Shown here: positions 33,713 through 43,021 of the stretch, piece by piece
Layout: each line of letters begins with the position of its first letter
How positions within the stretch are numbered: the stretch's first letter is position 1
Assembly: GCF_040932435.1 (NCBI RefSeq)
Contig: NZ_JBFQGA010000008.1
Span: forward strand, 1 to 64,000
Length of the DNA: 64,000 bases
Reading direction: 5' to 3'
From: Kluyvera sp040932435
GTDB taxonomy: Bacteria; Pseudomonadota; Gammaproteobacteria; Enterobacterales; Enterobacteriaceae
Made by a program: the position numbers and the translations under genes
Notes under the pieces: generated by a model
Told to the model about the DNA's origin: nothing
Database searches by the model: none
Seen by the model: the letters and a program-made list of their open reading frames with translations, nothing else

Positions 33713-34098
33713 AAACCATTTATGTAAGCCAGAAAGATAATCGCAGTTGGAGTACATCCCCGGATGCGTTCGATGGAGAGACATATCCCGTCGTTGTTCC
33801 AAAGGAATTTATGGGGGGCGCGATGACTTACAACTGCCTTACCGGGGAGTGGGTTCCCGATCCGGTTTATGTGCGCACCCATGCTGACGACGTTCATGAT
33901 GCCACGATTAAACGTGACCAGCTTATCCAGGAAGCGAACAGCATCATGTCTGGCTGGGTTCTGGATCTGACGCTTGGTTTGATTAGCGATGAGGACAAAC
34001 AAAAGCTAATTGCCTGGCGGTTGTATGTGAAAGCGCTGGATGCCCTTGTTCTGGACGCGGCACCGGAAATTGAGTGGCCGCCGCGTCCGGAAAATTAA
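33709..34098 (+). CDS. tfa: tail fibre assembly protein
   Basis: A 129-residue Tfa-like chaperone that helps fold the fibre C-terminus. It begins MKTIYVSQKDNRSWS and ends AAPEIEWPPRPEN, with the conserved SDEDKQKLIAWRLYVKALDAL. The start overlaps the fibre stop (ATGA). Confidence 0.88.
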   Translation: MKTIYVSQKDNRSWSTSPDAFDGETYPVVVPKEFMGGAMTYNCLTGEWVPDPVYVRTHADDVHDATIKRDQLIQEANSIMSGWVLDLTLGLISDEDKQKLIAWRLYVKALDALVLDAAPEIEWPPRPEN

Positions 34099-34277
34099 CG
34101 CCACAGCGCTTTACTCTGCCGAACCGCCATCATAATGGCTTTACCCATGCTTTCGCACTGAGGGAAACCAGGTGATATCCACCGCGAGTTGATAAACGCC
34201 AATATGCTGAATCGGTCATAGTCGAAAAGTAATTTTTGAGGCAATGGTGGAACGTATATCTGAAAGCGACCCACCAT
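34095..34277 (-). CDS. possible small phage protein, 60 aa
   Basis: An open frame opposite the end of tfa encodes a 60-residue basic protein starting MVGRFQIYVPPLPQKL. It has no clear ribosome binding site. It could be a real conversion gene at the prophage end or a chance frame. Confidence 0.3.
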   Translation of the reverse strand: MVGRFQIYVPPLPQKLLFDYDRFSILAFINSRWISPGFPQCESMGKAIMMAVRQSKALWR

Positions 34278-34364
34278 TTGACATAGGGGTGAAATGTAAC
34301 TAATCGATGTAATATATGTTATAAGTCATTGCGGATTTAGAACAAAAAAGTAGCAGCCTGGAAA

Positions 34365-34763
34365 ATGAGCCAATTCACCATCAAAGAAATAGCGCTAATA
34401 TCCCATAAGCTAAAAGATATCAGTGATACATGGTCAGATTTATGGGTTTTTCTTTGCCTGGTGCCACTTAGTGTTGGCCAGGTTATCAATCTCAAGCATA
34501 GAAACTTTGACGGAAAATATCTGAATCTCGAAAAGGGGGCGAGATTTAAGAGTGTTCAGGTAGAGGCTCCCCCTCTGATTTGCGAGCTCATACAGAGACG
34601 CAGAGAAAAATATCCCGATGATATTTATATTTTTTAGAGCCACTCTAACAGGGTCAAGTTTCAGGGTAAGCCTGTAACCGTTATTGCGTTCAACCGGGCG
34701 TTGAAAGTAGCAGCAAAAGGCGTAACGGATGTGGTAGTGACCAGCAAATGTGCTCGGGGGTAA
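34365..34763 (+). pseudogene. broken integrase-like (tyrosine recombinase) fragment
   Basis: A 90-residue frame ends at TAG 34635-34637. It resembles the middle of a tyrosine recombinase catalytic domain (SDLWVFLCLVPLSVGQVINLKHRNFDGKYLNL.. then IYIF). Reading past the stop the same frame continues SHSNRVKFQGKPVTVIAFNRAL, which is the expected continuation (family proteins read FQSHSNR), so a CAG codon became TAG. The N-terminal domain and the region with the catalytic Arg-His-Arg-Tyr end are missing. It is a relic, not the active integrase. Confidence 0.6.
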
Positions 34764-35077
34764 GTTGCAGCAACCTGTGGTATGCAAGCGCAGGTTGCTG
34801 CGGGCCAGGTGTTCATGCCATGGCACTGGAAAGAGTGTATAGGGTAAATATCCATTTCAGCAAACAGCCTGAGAATATCCGCTTTAAAATCCCCTCCAAT
34901 GTAAACGAAGGTAATAGGTGTAACGGCATCTGTTAATCATCGGATCGCATGCTGACGATTGACGCGCTACAGTGTAAGATGCACGCCAATGCACGGACAG
35001 GTAGGTTTTCCAATGTGTCCACCGATGTGTCCATTAAATAAAAAACGAGACGCAACAGGGTTAAAAAATCCTTATTT
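34764..35077. other. prophage right end / attR region
   Basis: No gene is visible. An 11-base perfect inverted repeat, GCAGCAACCTG (34767-34777) and CAGGTTGCTGC (34791-34801), and two direct repeats of ATGTGTCCA (35013-35021 and 35025-35033) lie here. The direct repeats look like integrase arm sites. Host sequence resumes before the lepA start at 35078. The exact crossover point cannot be set without the left end. Confidence 0.5.
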
Positions 35078-36877
35078 ATGAAGAACATACGTAACTTTTC
35101 AATCATTGCACATATCGACCACGGTAAATCAACGCTGTCTGACCGTATTATTCAGATTTGCGGTGGCCTTTCCGATCGTGAAATGGAAGCGCAGGTTCTG
35201 GATTCAATGGATCTGGAACGTGAACGTGGCATCACCATCAAAGCACAAAGCGTGACGCTGGACTTTAAAGCGTCCGATGGGGAAACCTATCAGCTGAACT
35301 TTATCGACACCCCAGGCCACGTTGACTTCTCCTACGAAGTATCGCGTTCTCTGGCTGCCTGTGAAGGCGCACTGCTGGTTGTAGACGCCGGGCAGGGCGT
35401 AGAAGCGCAGACGCTGGCGAACTGCTATACCGCACTGGAAATGGATCTGGAAGTGGTGCCGGTTCTGAACAAAATCGACCTGCCGGCCGCCGATCCTGAG
35501 CGCGTGGCGGAAGAAATTGAAGATATCGTTGGCATCGATGCCACCGATGCGGTGCGCTGCTCGGCGAAAACCGGCGTCGGCGTGACCGATGTACTGGAAC
35601 GCCTCGTGCGCGATATTCCGCCGCCGGAAGGCGATCCGGAAGGCCCTCTGCAGGCGCTGATTATCGACTCTTGGTTCGATAACTATCTTGGCGTGGTTTC
35701 CTTGGTGCGTATTAAAAACGGCACCATGCGCAAGGGCGACAAAATTAAAGTGATGAGTACCGGTCAGGTCTACAACGCAGACCGTCTGGGTATCTTCACG
35801 CCAAAACAGGTTGACCGTACCGAGCTGAATTGCGGCGAAGTAGGCTGGCTGGTTTGTGCCATTAAAGACATCCTGGGCGCGCCGGTTGGCGATACGCTGA
35901 CGCAGGCACGTAACCCGGCAGATAAAGCGCTGCCTGGCTTTAAGAAAGTGAAACCACAGGTTTACGCGGGTTTGTTCCCGGTAAGCTCTGATGACTACGA
36001 AGGTTTCCGTGATGCGCTGGGTAAACTGAGCCTGAACGATGCCTCGCTGTTCTATGAGCCAGAAAGCTCCACCGCGCTGGGCTTCGGTTTCCGCTGTGGC
36101 TTCCTCGGTCTGCTGCATATGGAGATCATTCAGGAACGTCTGGAACGTGAATACGATCTGGATCTGATCACCACCGCGCCAACCGTAGTGTATGAAGTGG
36201 AAACAACCAGCAAAGAGACTATCTACGTGGATAGCCCATCTAAGCTGCCGCCGCTGAATAATATCTACGAACTGCGCGAGCCGATTGCTGAGTGTCACAT
36301 GCTGCTGCCGCAGGCGTATCTGGGCAACGTCATCACGCTGTGTATCGAGAAACGTGGCGTGCAGACCAACATGGTTTACCACGGTAACCAGGTTGCGCTG
36401 ACCTATGAAATCCCGATGGCAGAAGTGGTGCTCGACTTCTTCGACCGCCTGAAGTCGACTTCTCGTGGCTACGCGTCGCTGGACTACAACTTCAAACGCT
36501 TCCAGACGTCTGACATGGTTCGTGTTGATGTGCTTATCAACAACGACCGCGTCGATGCGCTGGCGCTGATCACCCACCGTGACAACTCACAGAGCCGTGG
36601 TCGCGATTTGGTTGAGAAGATGAAAGAACTCATCCCACGTCAGCAGTTTGATATCGCGATTCAGGCAGCCATTGGTACGCACATCATTGCGCGTTCAACG
36701 GTGAAACAGTTGCGTAAAAACGTTCTGGCAAAATGCTACGGTGGTGATATCAGCCGTAAGAAAAAGCTGCTGCAAAAACAGAAAGATGGTAAGAAGCGTA
36801 TGAAGCAGATCGGTAACGTCGAACTGCCGCAGGAAGCTTTCCTCGCCATTCTGCATGTTGGTAAAGACAGCAAATAA
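35078..36877 (+). CDS. lepA: elongation factor 4 (LepA)
   Basis: A 599-residue translational GTPase, back-translocase or initiation helper. G motifs: AHIDHGKS (residues 11-18), DTPGH (73-77) and NKID (131-134). It has the LepA C-terminal domain ending GNVELPQEAFLAILHVGK. It starts the host core region and is followed by lepB after 15 bases. The usual upstream rseC is replaced by prophage, so its promoter may be new. Confidence 0.97.
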   Translation: MKNIRNFSIIAHIDHGKSTLSDRIIQICGGLSDREMEAQVLDSMDLERERGITIKAQSVTLDFKASDGETYQLNFIDTPGHVDFSYEVSRSLAACEGALLVVDAGQGVEAQTLANCYTALEMDLEVVPVLNKIDLPAADPERVAEEIEDIVGIDATDAVRCSAKTGVGVTDVLERLVRDIPPPEGDPEGPLQALIIDSWFDNYLGVVSLVRIKNGTMRKGDKIKVMSTGQVYNADRLGIFTPKQVDRTELNCGEVGWLVCAIKDILGAPVGDTLTQARNPADKALPGFKKVKPQVYAGLFPVSSDDYEGFRDALGKLSLNDASLFYEPESSTALGFGFRCGFLGLLHMEIIQERLEREYDLDLITTAPTVVYEVETTSKETIYVDSPSKLPPLNNIYELREPIAECHMLLPQAYLGNVITLCIEKRGVQTNMVYHGNQVALTYEIPMAEVVLDFFDRLKSTSRGYASLDYNFKRFQTSDMVRVDVLINNDRVDALALITHRDNSQSRGRDLVEKMKELIPRQQFDIAIQAAIGTHIIARSTVKQLRKNVLAKCYGGDISRKKKLLQKQKDGKKRMKQIGNVELPQEAFLAILHVGKDSK

Positions 36878-36892
36878 TCTTAAGGAGTTGGC

Positions 36893-37867
36893 ATGGCGAA
36901 CATGTTTGCCCTGATTCTGGTGATTGCCACACTGGTCACGGGCTTGTTGTGGTGCGTCGATAAGTTTATCTTCGCGCCAAAACGACGGGAACGTCAGGCT
37001 GCTGCGCAAGCGGCAACCGATGGCTCGCTGGATAAAAAAACATTGAAAAATGTTGGCCCGAAACCGGGCTGGCTGGAAACAGGGGCATCGGTTTTCCCGG
37101 TGCTGGCTATCGTGCTAATCGTGCGCTCATTTATTTATGAGCCGTTCCAGATCCCATCTGGTTCGATGATGCCAACTCTGCTGATTGGTGACTTTATCCT
37201 GGTGGAGAAATTCGCCTACGGGATTAAAGATCCTATCTATCAGAAAACGATTATTGAAACGGGTCATCCTAAGCGTGGCGATATCGTGGTATTCAAATAT
37301 CCCGAAGACCCACGTCTTGATTACATCAAGCGTACTGTGGGTCTGCCGGGTGACAAAGTGACCTACGATCCAATCAGCAAACAGGTCACGATTCAGCCAG
37401 GATGCAGTTCCGGTCAGGCGTGTGGCAACGCGTTGCCGGTTACCTATTCCAACGTTGAGCCGAGCGATTTCGTGCAGACCTTCTCCCGCAGTAACGGCGG
37501 CGAGGCGACCAGCGGCTTCTTTGAAGTGCCTCAGGGCGAAAGCAAAGAGAACGGCGTGCGTCTGGCACAGCGTCAGGAGACGCTGGGTGAAGTCAACCAC
37601 CGTATTCTGACCGTGCCAATTGCACAGGATCAGGCCGGCATGTATTACCACCAGTCTGGGCTGCCTCTGGCGACTTGGATTGTGCCGCCGGGACATTACT
37701 TCATGATGGGCGATAATCGCGACAACAGCGCGGATAGCCGTTACTGGGGCTTTGTACCGGAAGCAAACCTAGTGGGCAAAGCCACCGCCATCTGGATGAG
37801 CTTCGAAAAACAAGAGGGTCAATGGCCAACCGGCGTGCGTTTAAGCCGTATCGGTGGGATCCATTAA
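36893..37867 (+). CDS. lepB: signal peptidase I (LepB)
   Basis: A 324-residue inner membrane protease that removes signal peptides. Two N-terminal membrane segments (about residues 4-22 and 62-78), catalytic Ser91 (SGSMMPT) and Lys146 (YIKRTVG), and the conserved GDNRDNSADSRYWG near residue 272. Co-transcribed with lepA. Confidence 0.97.
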   Translation: MANMFALILVIATLVTGLLWCVDKFIFAPKRRERQAAAQAATDGSLDKKTLKNVGPKPGWLETGASVFPVLAIVLIVRSFIYEPFQIPSGSMMPTLLIGDFILVEKFAYGIKDPIYQKTIIETGHPKRGDIVVFKYPEDPRLDYIKRTVGLPGDKVTYDPISKQVTIQPGCSSGQACGNALPVTYSNVEPSDFVQTFSRSNGGEATSGFFEVPQGESKENGVRLAQRQETLGEVNHRILTVPIAQDQAGMYYHQSGLPLATWIVPPGHYFMMGDNRDNSADSRYWGFVPEANLVGKATAIWMSFEKQEGQWPTGVRLSRIGGIH

Positions 37868-37880
37868 TTCTCCGTTTGAC

Positions 37881-37912
37881 TTCACGCGGCTGCTAAATTG
37901 CGGCCGCGTGAA
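37881..37912 (+). terminator. hairpin after lepB
   Basis: TTCACGCGGC and GCCGCGTGAA form a perfect 10-pair stem with a 12-base loop, followed by TTATTTAATATTT. The T run is interrupted, so termination may be partial. Confidence 0.55.
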
Positions 37913-37989
37913 TTATTTAATATTTAAATCTATTCAAACTAACGACATCGATTGTCGTTGCGTATAGAATATCCCCCCGAAGTTTCGAA

Positions 37990-38054
37990 TGTCTCTGACC
38001 GGGAGACACGGCACACGAAACCGCATTGGTCTTTTTCAGGTCTGTTTCGTGTGC
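37990..38054 (+). promoter_or_regulatory. rnc leader, RNase III autocontrol hairpins
   Basis: TGTCTC/GAGACA (37990-37995 with 38003-38008) forms a small stem. GCACACGAAAC (38011-38021) pairs perfectly with GTTTCGTGTGC (38044-38054). This matches the long hairpin in the E. coli rnc leader that RNase III cuts to limit its own synthesis. Confidence 0.8.
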
Positions 38055-38088
38055 TGCATTGTTGACGCATTCATTTATTTGGTATCGC

Positions 38089-38769
38089 ATGAACCCCATC
38101 GTAATTAATCGGCTTCAACGGAAGCTGGGCTACACTTTTATTCATCAGGAGCTGTTGCAACAAGCGTTAACGCATCGTAGCGCTAGCAGCAAACACAACG
38201 AGCGTTTAGAGTTTCTGGGTGATTCAATTTTAAGCTACGTGATCGCCAACGCGCTCTATCACCGCTTCCCTCGCGTGGATGAAGGCGATATGAGCCGGAT
38301 GCGTGCGACGCTGGTTCGCGGAAACACGTTGGCGGAAATTGCCCGTGAATTCGAGCTGGGCGAATGCCTACGCTTAGGGCCAGGAGAATTGAAAAGCGGC
38401 GGTTTCCGTCGTGAATCAATTCTGGCGGACACCGTTGAAGCCCTGATCGGCGGGGTGTTCCTCGACAGCGATATTCAAAACGTTGAGCGACTGATCCTCT
38501 CTTGGTATCAGACGCGTCTGGACGAAATCAGTCCGGGCGATAAACAAAAAGATCCAAAAACACGCCTGCAGGAATATCTGCAAGGCCGCCATCTGCCGCT
38601 GCCGTCGTATATCGTCGTGCAGGTGCGTGGTGAAGCACACGATCAAGAATTTACTATCCACTGCCAGGTTAGCGGCCTGAGTGAACCGGTGGTCGGCACA
38701 GGTTCTAGCCGTCGCAAGGCGGAACAGGCTGCCGCCGAAGAGGCGCTGAAAAAGCTGGAGCTGGAATGA
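38089..38769 (+). CDS. rnc: ribonuclease III
   Basis: A 226-residue double-strand RNA nuclease for rRNA and mRNA processing. Catalytic signature NERLEFLGDSIL (Glu38, Glu41, Asp45) and a C-terminal dsRBD with VGTGSSRRKAEQAAAEEAL. Start at 38089 matches the E. coli protein (MNPIVINRLQRKLG); upstream codons are leader. It overlaps era (ATGA). Confidence 0.97.
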   Translation: MNPIVINRLQRKLGYTFIHQELLQQALTHRSASSKHNERLEFLGDSILSYVIANALYHRFPRVDEGDMSRMRATLVRGNTLAEIAREFELGECLRLGPGELKSGGFRRESILADTVEALIGGVFLDSDIQNVERLILSWYQTRLDEISPGDKQKDPKTRLQEYLQGRHLPLPSYIVVQVRGEAHDQEFTIHCQVSGLSEPVVGTGSSRRKAEQAAAEEALKKLELE

Positions 38770-39671
38770 GCGAAGAAAAAACGTACTGCGGATTTATTGC
38801 CATCGTCGGTCGACCGAACGTTGGCAAATCAACCCTATTGAACAACCTGCTCGGGCAGAAAATTTCGATTACTTCCCGTAAAGCGCAGACCACGCGTCAC
38901 CGTATCGTCGGTATCCATACCGAAGGGGCTTATCAGGCGATTTATGTCGATACCCCGGGTCTGCATATGGAAGAAAAACGCGCCATCAACCGCCTGATGA
39001 ATAAGGCGGCAAGCAGCTCTATCGGTGATGTTGAGCTGATCATTTTCGTGGTCGAAGGCACTCGCTGGACGCCTGACGATGAAATGGTGCTGAATAAGCT
39101 GCGCGGCGGTAAAGCGCCGGTGATTCTGGCGGTGAATAAAGTCGATAACGTTCAGGAAAAAGCGGATCTGTTGCCGCACCTGCAGTTCCTCGGCAGCCAA
39201 ATGGATTTCCTCGATATCGTCCCTATCTCTGCTGAGAGCGGGTTCAACGTGGATACCGTTGCCGGGATTGTGCGTAAGCATCTGCCGGAAGCTATCCACC
39301 ACTTCCCGGAAGACTACATCACCGACCGTTCACAGCGCTTTATGGCCTCTGAAATCATCCGTGAAAAACTGATGCGTTTCCTTGGCGCAGAGCTGCCGTA
39401 TTCGGTAACCGTTGAAATCGAACGCTTCGTGACAAACGAACGCGGCGGTTATGACGTCAACGGCCTGATCTTGGTTGAGCGAGAAGGGCAGAAGAAGATG
39501 GTTATTGGGAACAAGGGTTCCAAAATCAAAACCATCGGTATCGAAGCGCGTAAAGATATGCAGGATATGTTCGAAGCGCCTGTTCACCTTGAACTGTGGG
39601 TGAAAGTGAAATCAGGCTGGGCCGATGACGAACGCGCGCTGCGCAGTCTCGGTTACACTGACGATCTCTGA
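38766..39671 (+). CDS. era: GTPase Era
   Basis: A 301-residue GTPase that assists 30S ribosome assembly and binds 16S rRNA. G1 GRPNVGKST (residues 15-23), G3 DTPGLH (62-67), G4 NKVD (124-127), and a C-terminal KH domain with KKMVIGNKGSKIKTIG. The start overlaps the rnc stop. Confidence 0.97.
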   Translation: MSEEKTYCGFIAIVGRPNVGKSTLLNNLLGQKISITSRKAQTTRHRIVGIHTEGAYQAIYVDTPGLHMEEKRAINRLMNKAASSSIGDVELIIFVVEGTRWTPDDEMVLNKLRGGKAPVILAVNKVDNVQEKADLLPHLQFLGSQMDFLDIVPISAESGFNVDTVAGIVRKHLPEAIHHFPEDYITDRSQRFMASEIIREKLMRFLGAELPYSVTVEIERFVTNERGGYDVNGLILVEREGQKKMVIGNKGSKIKTIGIEARKDMQDMFEAPVHLELWVKVKSGWADDERALRSLGYTDDL

Positions 39672-39682
39672 GAATAACCCCG

Positions 39683-40390
39683 ATGGAGGGCTGGCAGCGC
39701 GCTTTTGTCCTGCATAGTCGTCCCTGGAGCGAAACCAGCCTCATGCTGGACGTCTTCACGGAAGAATCGGGTCGCGTGCGCCTTGTGGCTAAAGGCGCAC
39801 GTTCCAAACGTTCCAACCTTAAAGGTGCTCTTCAGCCCTTTACTCCTCTTTTAGTTCGCTTTGGCGGGCGTGGTGAAGTCAAAACGCTGCGCAGCGCGGA
39901 AGCTGTCTCATTGGCATTACCGTTAAGCGGCATCACGCTCTACAGCGGCCTGTACGTCAACGAACTTATCTCCCGCGTGCTTGAGCATGAAACCCGCTTC
40001 TCCGAACTCTTCTTCGATTATTTGTACTGTATCCAAGCGCTGGCTGGTGCCACTGGTACGCCGGAACCGGCGCTGCGCCGTTTTGAACTGGCGCTGTTGG
40101 GGCATTTGGGGTACGGCGTTGATTTCCTGCACTGCGCTGGCAGCGGCGATGAGGTCGACGATACGATGACCTATCGCTATCGCGAGGAGAAGGGTTTCAT
40201 CGCCAGCGTGGTGATTGATAACTACACCTTTACCGGCCGTCATCTGCGAGCATTAGCTAGCCGGGAATTTCCCGATGCCGACGTACTGCGCGCTGCGAAA
40301 CGCTTTACCCGTATGGCCTTAAAGCCGTATCTTGGTGGCAAACCGTTGAAGAGCCGCGAATTGTTTCGCCAGTTTGTTCCAAAACGATAA
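39683..40390 (+). CDS. recO: DNA repair protein RecO
   Basis: A 235-residue RecO, which helps RecR load RecA on SSB-coated DNA. OB-fold N-terminus (MEGWQRAFVLHSRPWSETSLMLDVF). It ends FVPKR, seven residues short of the E. coli end. Era-recO spacing is 11 bases. Confidence 0.95.
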   Translation: MEGWQRAFVLHSRPWSETSLMLDVFTEESGRVRLVAKGARSKRSNLKGALQPFTPLLVRFGGRGEVKTLRSAEAVSLALPLSGITLYSGLYVNELISRVLEHETRFSELFFDYLYCIQALAGATGTPEPALRRFELALLGHLGYGVDFLHCAGSGDEVDDTMTYRYREEKGFIASVVIDNYTFTGRHLRALASREFPDADVLRAAKRFTRMALKPYLGGKPLKSRELFRQFVPKR

Positions 40391-40485
40391 ACAACATTTT
40401 GCTCACCCCATTTTTCTTCCTGCCTGCTCGGGAGAAAGCCTGGGCGAGATGAAAGAAAGTTAAAAATAAAATCACGAGGATTGTC

Positions 40486-41217
40486 ATGGCTGAATTACTG
40501 TTAGGCGTCAATATTGACCACATTGCCACCCTGCGTAACGCACGCGGCACCGCATACCCGGACCCGGTGCAGGCGGCGTTTATTGCCGAACAGGCCGGTG
40601 CCGATGGCATCACCGTGCACTTACGTGAAGATCGTCGCCACATCACCGATCGTGACGTGCGTATTCTGCGTCAGACGCTAGATACCCGCATGAATCTGGA
40701 AATGGCGGTGACCGAAGAGATGCTGGCTATCGCCTGTGAAACGCGTCCGCATTTCTGCTGCTTGGTGCCGGAAAAGCGTCAGGAAGTCACCACCGAAGGC
40801 GGTCTCGATGTTGCGGGCCAGCTTGATAAAATGCGTGACGCATGCAAACGCTTGGCAGATGCGGGCATCTTGGTATCGCTGTTTATCGACGCCGATAACG
40901 CGCAGATCAAAGCAGCCGCTGACGTTGGTGCGCCGTATATCGAAATTCACACCGGCTGCTACGCGGATGCCTCCACGGACGCTGAGCAAGCCAAAGAGCT
41001 AGAACGCATTGCGAAAGCCGCCACCTATGCGGCGAGTCTCGGCCTGAAGGTCAATGCCGGGCATGGTCTGACCTACCACAACGTCAAAGCCATTGCTGCG
41101 CTGCCAGAAATGCATGAGCTGAATATCGGCCACGCTATTATTGGTCGTGCGGTAATGACGGGTCTGAAAGACGCGGTCGCCGAGATGAAGCGCCTGATGC
41201 TGGAAGCGCGTGGCTAA
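40486..41217 (+). CDS. pdxJ: pyridoxine 5'-phosphate synthase
   Basis: A 243-residue TIM-barrel enzyme making pyridoxine 5'-phosphate. Starts AELLLGVNIDHIATLRNARG; contains the DGITVHLREDRRHI motif and the C-terminal NIGHAIIGRAV. Ribosome binding site GAGGA. The stop overlaps the acpS start by one base. Confidence 0.97.
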   Translation: MAELLLGVNIDHIATLRNARGTAYPDPVQAAFIAEQAGADGITVHLREDRRHITDRDVRILRQTLDTRMNLEMAVTEEMLAIACETRPHFCCLVPEKRQEVTTEGGLDVAGQLDKMRDACKRLADAGILVSLFIDADNAQIKAAADVGAPYIEIHTGCYADASTDAEQAKELERIAKAATYAASLGLKVNAGHGLTYHNVKAIAALPEMHELNIGHAIIGRAVMTGLKDAVAEMKRLMLEARG

Positions 41218-41597
41218 TGGCGATTTTAGGGTTAGGTACCGACATCGTCGAAATCGCCCGTATTGAAGGGGTGATCGCCCGTAGTGGCGATCGCCTTGCC
41301 CGTCGCGTTCTCAGTGATAACGAATGGGCTATTTGGGAAACGCATCAGCAGCCGGTGCGTTTTCTGGCGAAGCGTTTTGCGGTCAAAGAGGCAGCATCAA
41401 AGGCTTTAGGCACCGGCATTCGCAACGGTCTGGCGTTCAATCAGTTTGAGGTTTACAACGACGAGATGGGCAAGCCCAAGCTGCGGTTATGGGGTGAGGC
41501 GAAACTGCTGGCGGAGCGAATGGGCGTGAACCACATGCACGTGACGCTCGCTGATGAGCGCCACTACGCCTGCGCGACGGTGATTATCGAAAGTTAG
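41217..41597 (+). CDS. acpS: holo-ACP synthase
   Basis: A 126-residue phosphopantetheinyl transferase that activates acyl carrier protein. GLGTDIVEIARIE at the start (Asp8-type metal ligand) and FAVKEAASKALGTGI (about residues 54-68). It ends 4 bases into the convergent yfhL. Confidence 0.96.
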   Translation: MAILGLGTDIVEIARIEGVIARSGDRLARRVLSDNEWAIWETHQQPVRFLAKRFAVKEAASKALGTGIRNGLAFNQFEVYNDEMGKPKLRLWGEAKLLAERMGVNHMHVTLADERHYACATVIIES

Positions 41598-41854
41598 ATT
41601 TTGTCGGCGTGGTGCATTTGAACAAACTTGTCCCACAGCTGTTCTTCGTTTTCTAAATGTGCCGGGTCCTTTAAAATCGTATTCGGGATCGGGCACACTT
41701 TCTGACAGGTCGGCGTTTCGTAATGGCCGATGCATTCGGTACAGCGATCGCTATTGATCTCATAGATGCTATCACCCATCGAAATGGCCTCGTTTGGACA
41801 TTCCGGCTCGCACATATCGCAATTGATACATTTTTTGGTGATTAACAGCGCCAT
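41594..41854 (-). CDS. yfhL: ferredoxin-like protein YfhL
   Basis: An 86-residue 2[4Fe-4S] ferredoxin: Cys9, 12, 15, 19 and Cys38, 41, 50, 54. The start at 41854 matches E. coli YfhL (MALLITKKC). Convergent with acpS. Confidence 0.95.
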   Translation of the reverse strand: MALLITKKCINCDMCEPECPNEAISMGDSIYEINSDRCTECIGHYETPTCQKVCPIPNTILKDPAHLENEEQLWDKFVQMHHADKI

Positions 41855-41948
41855 CAGGAAATTCTCGGAAAACTCAATAAACAGGGCGCGCATTATACGC
41901 TCATTTCCCGCACAGGCCATACCTTTTCTGTGGTAATAGCACCGTCGA

Positions 41949-42797
41949 TCAAACCAGTTTTTTCACCAGCGCTTCGCTGTGGCGAATACGCTCCGGCGCG
42001 TTCTCCAAATCCTGCTGCACCAGCCCCATAAACAGTAAATCCGTCAGCATCATCTGTGCGCTGGTCGATGAAATCGCCGCGCTGCGCGTGGCCTGTTCTT
42101 CGGCAATGGTATAAAGGCAGTGCGACGCGCGCTGTTGGAGCGCATTGGGTGAGAACCCCGTGATAGCGAGAACTTTACCGCCGACGCGCAGGGTTTCATC
42201 TGCGGCTAGGTTTATTTCCCGACGCGCGCCAGAATAGGAGATAGCCAGCAACAAATCATCTTTGGTCATGGCCTGTACTGTCGCCAACAGGGCGTGCATA
42301 TCCAGTTCTGAAACGGCGTTGACGCCGATCTTCATCAGCTTCCAGCTAAAGTTACGTGCCACCAACCCCGATGCGCCGATCCCCGTCAGAATGATACGCC
42401 GCGCGTTACGCAGCAGCGCCACCGTTTCCAGCAGCTTATCTTCGCTGTTCACGTCGAGAGATGCGTGCATGGCCGCGACATTATCCTTAATCAGCTTTTC
42501 ACCGACCAGACGCAGCGGATCATCACCACAAATCTGATTATGCACCGGCACCGAATGCGGATTAACGCTGCTGGCCAAGGCTTCACTGAGCGCCAGTTTC
42601 AAGGCGGGAAAACCTTTAAATCCGAGCTTTTGAGCAAATTTTACCACGCTAGACTGGCTCACACCGGCCTGGCTTGCCAGTTCTTGGGAGCTCAGATGGC
42701 GTGCCTGATCCGGCTGCGCGAGGATAAAATCCGCCAGCTTTCTATCACTTTGGGCCAGTTGAAGATAACGCTGACGAATACTGATTAAACAATTCAT
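41949..42797 (-). CDS. yfhH: MurR/RpiR family regulator YfhH
   Basis: A 282-residue transcription factor: N-terminal HTH (LASQAGVSQSSVVKFAQKLGFKG, about residues 42-64) and C-terminal SIS domain (RIILTGIGASGLVARNFSWKL; LLLAISYSGARREI) that binds a sugar phosphate. Ligand unknown. Confidence 0.9.
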   Translation of the reverse strand: MNCLISIRQRYLQLAQSDRKLADFILAQPDQARHLSSQELASQAGVSQSSVVKFAQKLGFKGFPALKLALSEALASSVNPHSVPVHNQICGDDPLRLVGEKLIKDNVAAMHASLDVNSEDKLLETVALLRNARRIILTGIGASGLVARNFSWKLMKIGVNAVSELDMHALLATVQAMTKDDLLLAISYSGARREINLAADETLRVGGKVLAITGFSPNALQQRASHCLYTIAEEQATRSAAISSTSAQMMLTDLLFMGLVQQDLENAPERIRHSEALVKKLV

Positions 42798-43021
42798 AAG
42801 AACCTCACGGGCACAATGACCACAATGTACCGGATACCATTCTGCTCGTTTTAAAGAATTATGTATTCTATTATAACCAGATCTGTCGAATTAAATATTC
42901 CATACGTCGGCAAAAAACAACTCTTTTCACGCGGTGCTTTGTTGAGGGTTCGTTCGACCAAAGCCGGCACACTATCTGTTAATCTATTGATTGACCTGAT
43001 ATCGGATTACAGGAGTTTCAT

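Noticed and set aside
35204..36577. Long reverse frame opposite lepA (457 codons)
   Set aside because: Antisense of a conserved gene with strong codon bias; composition is His/Gln/Arg-rich and matches no family.
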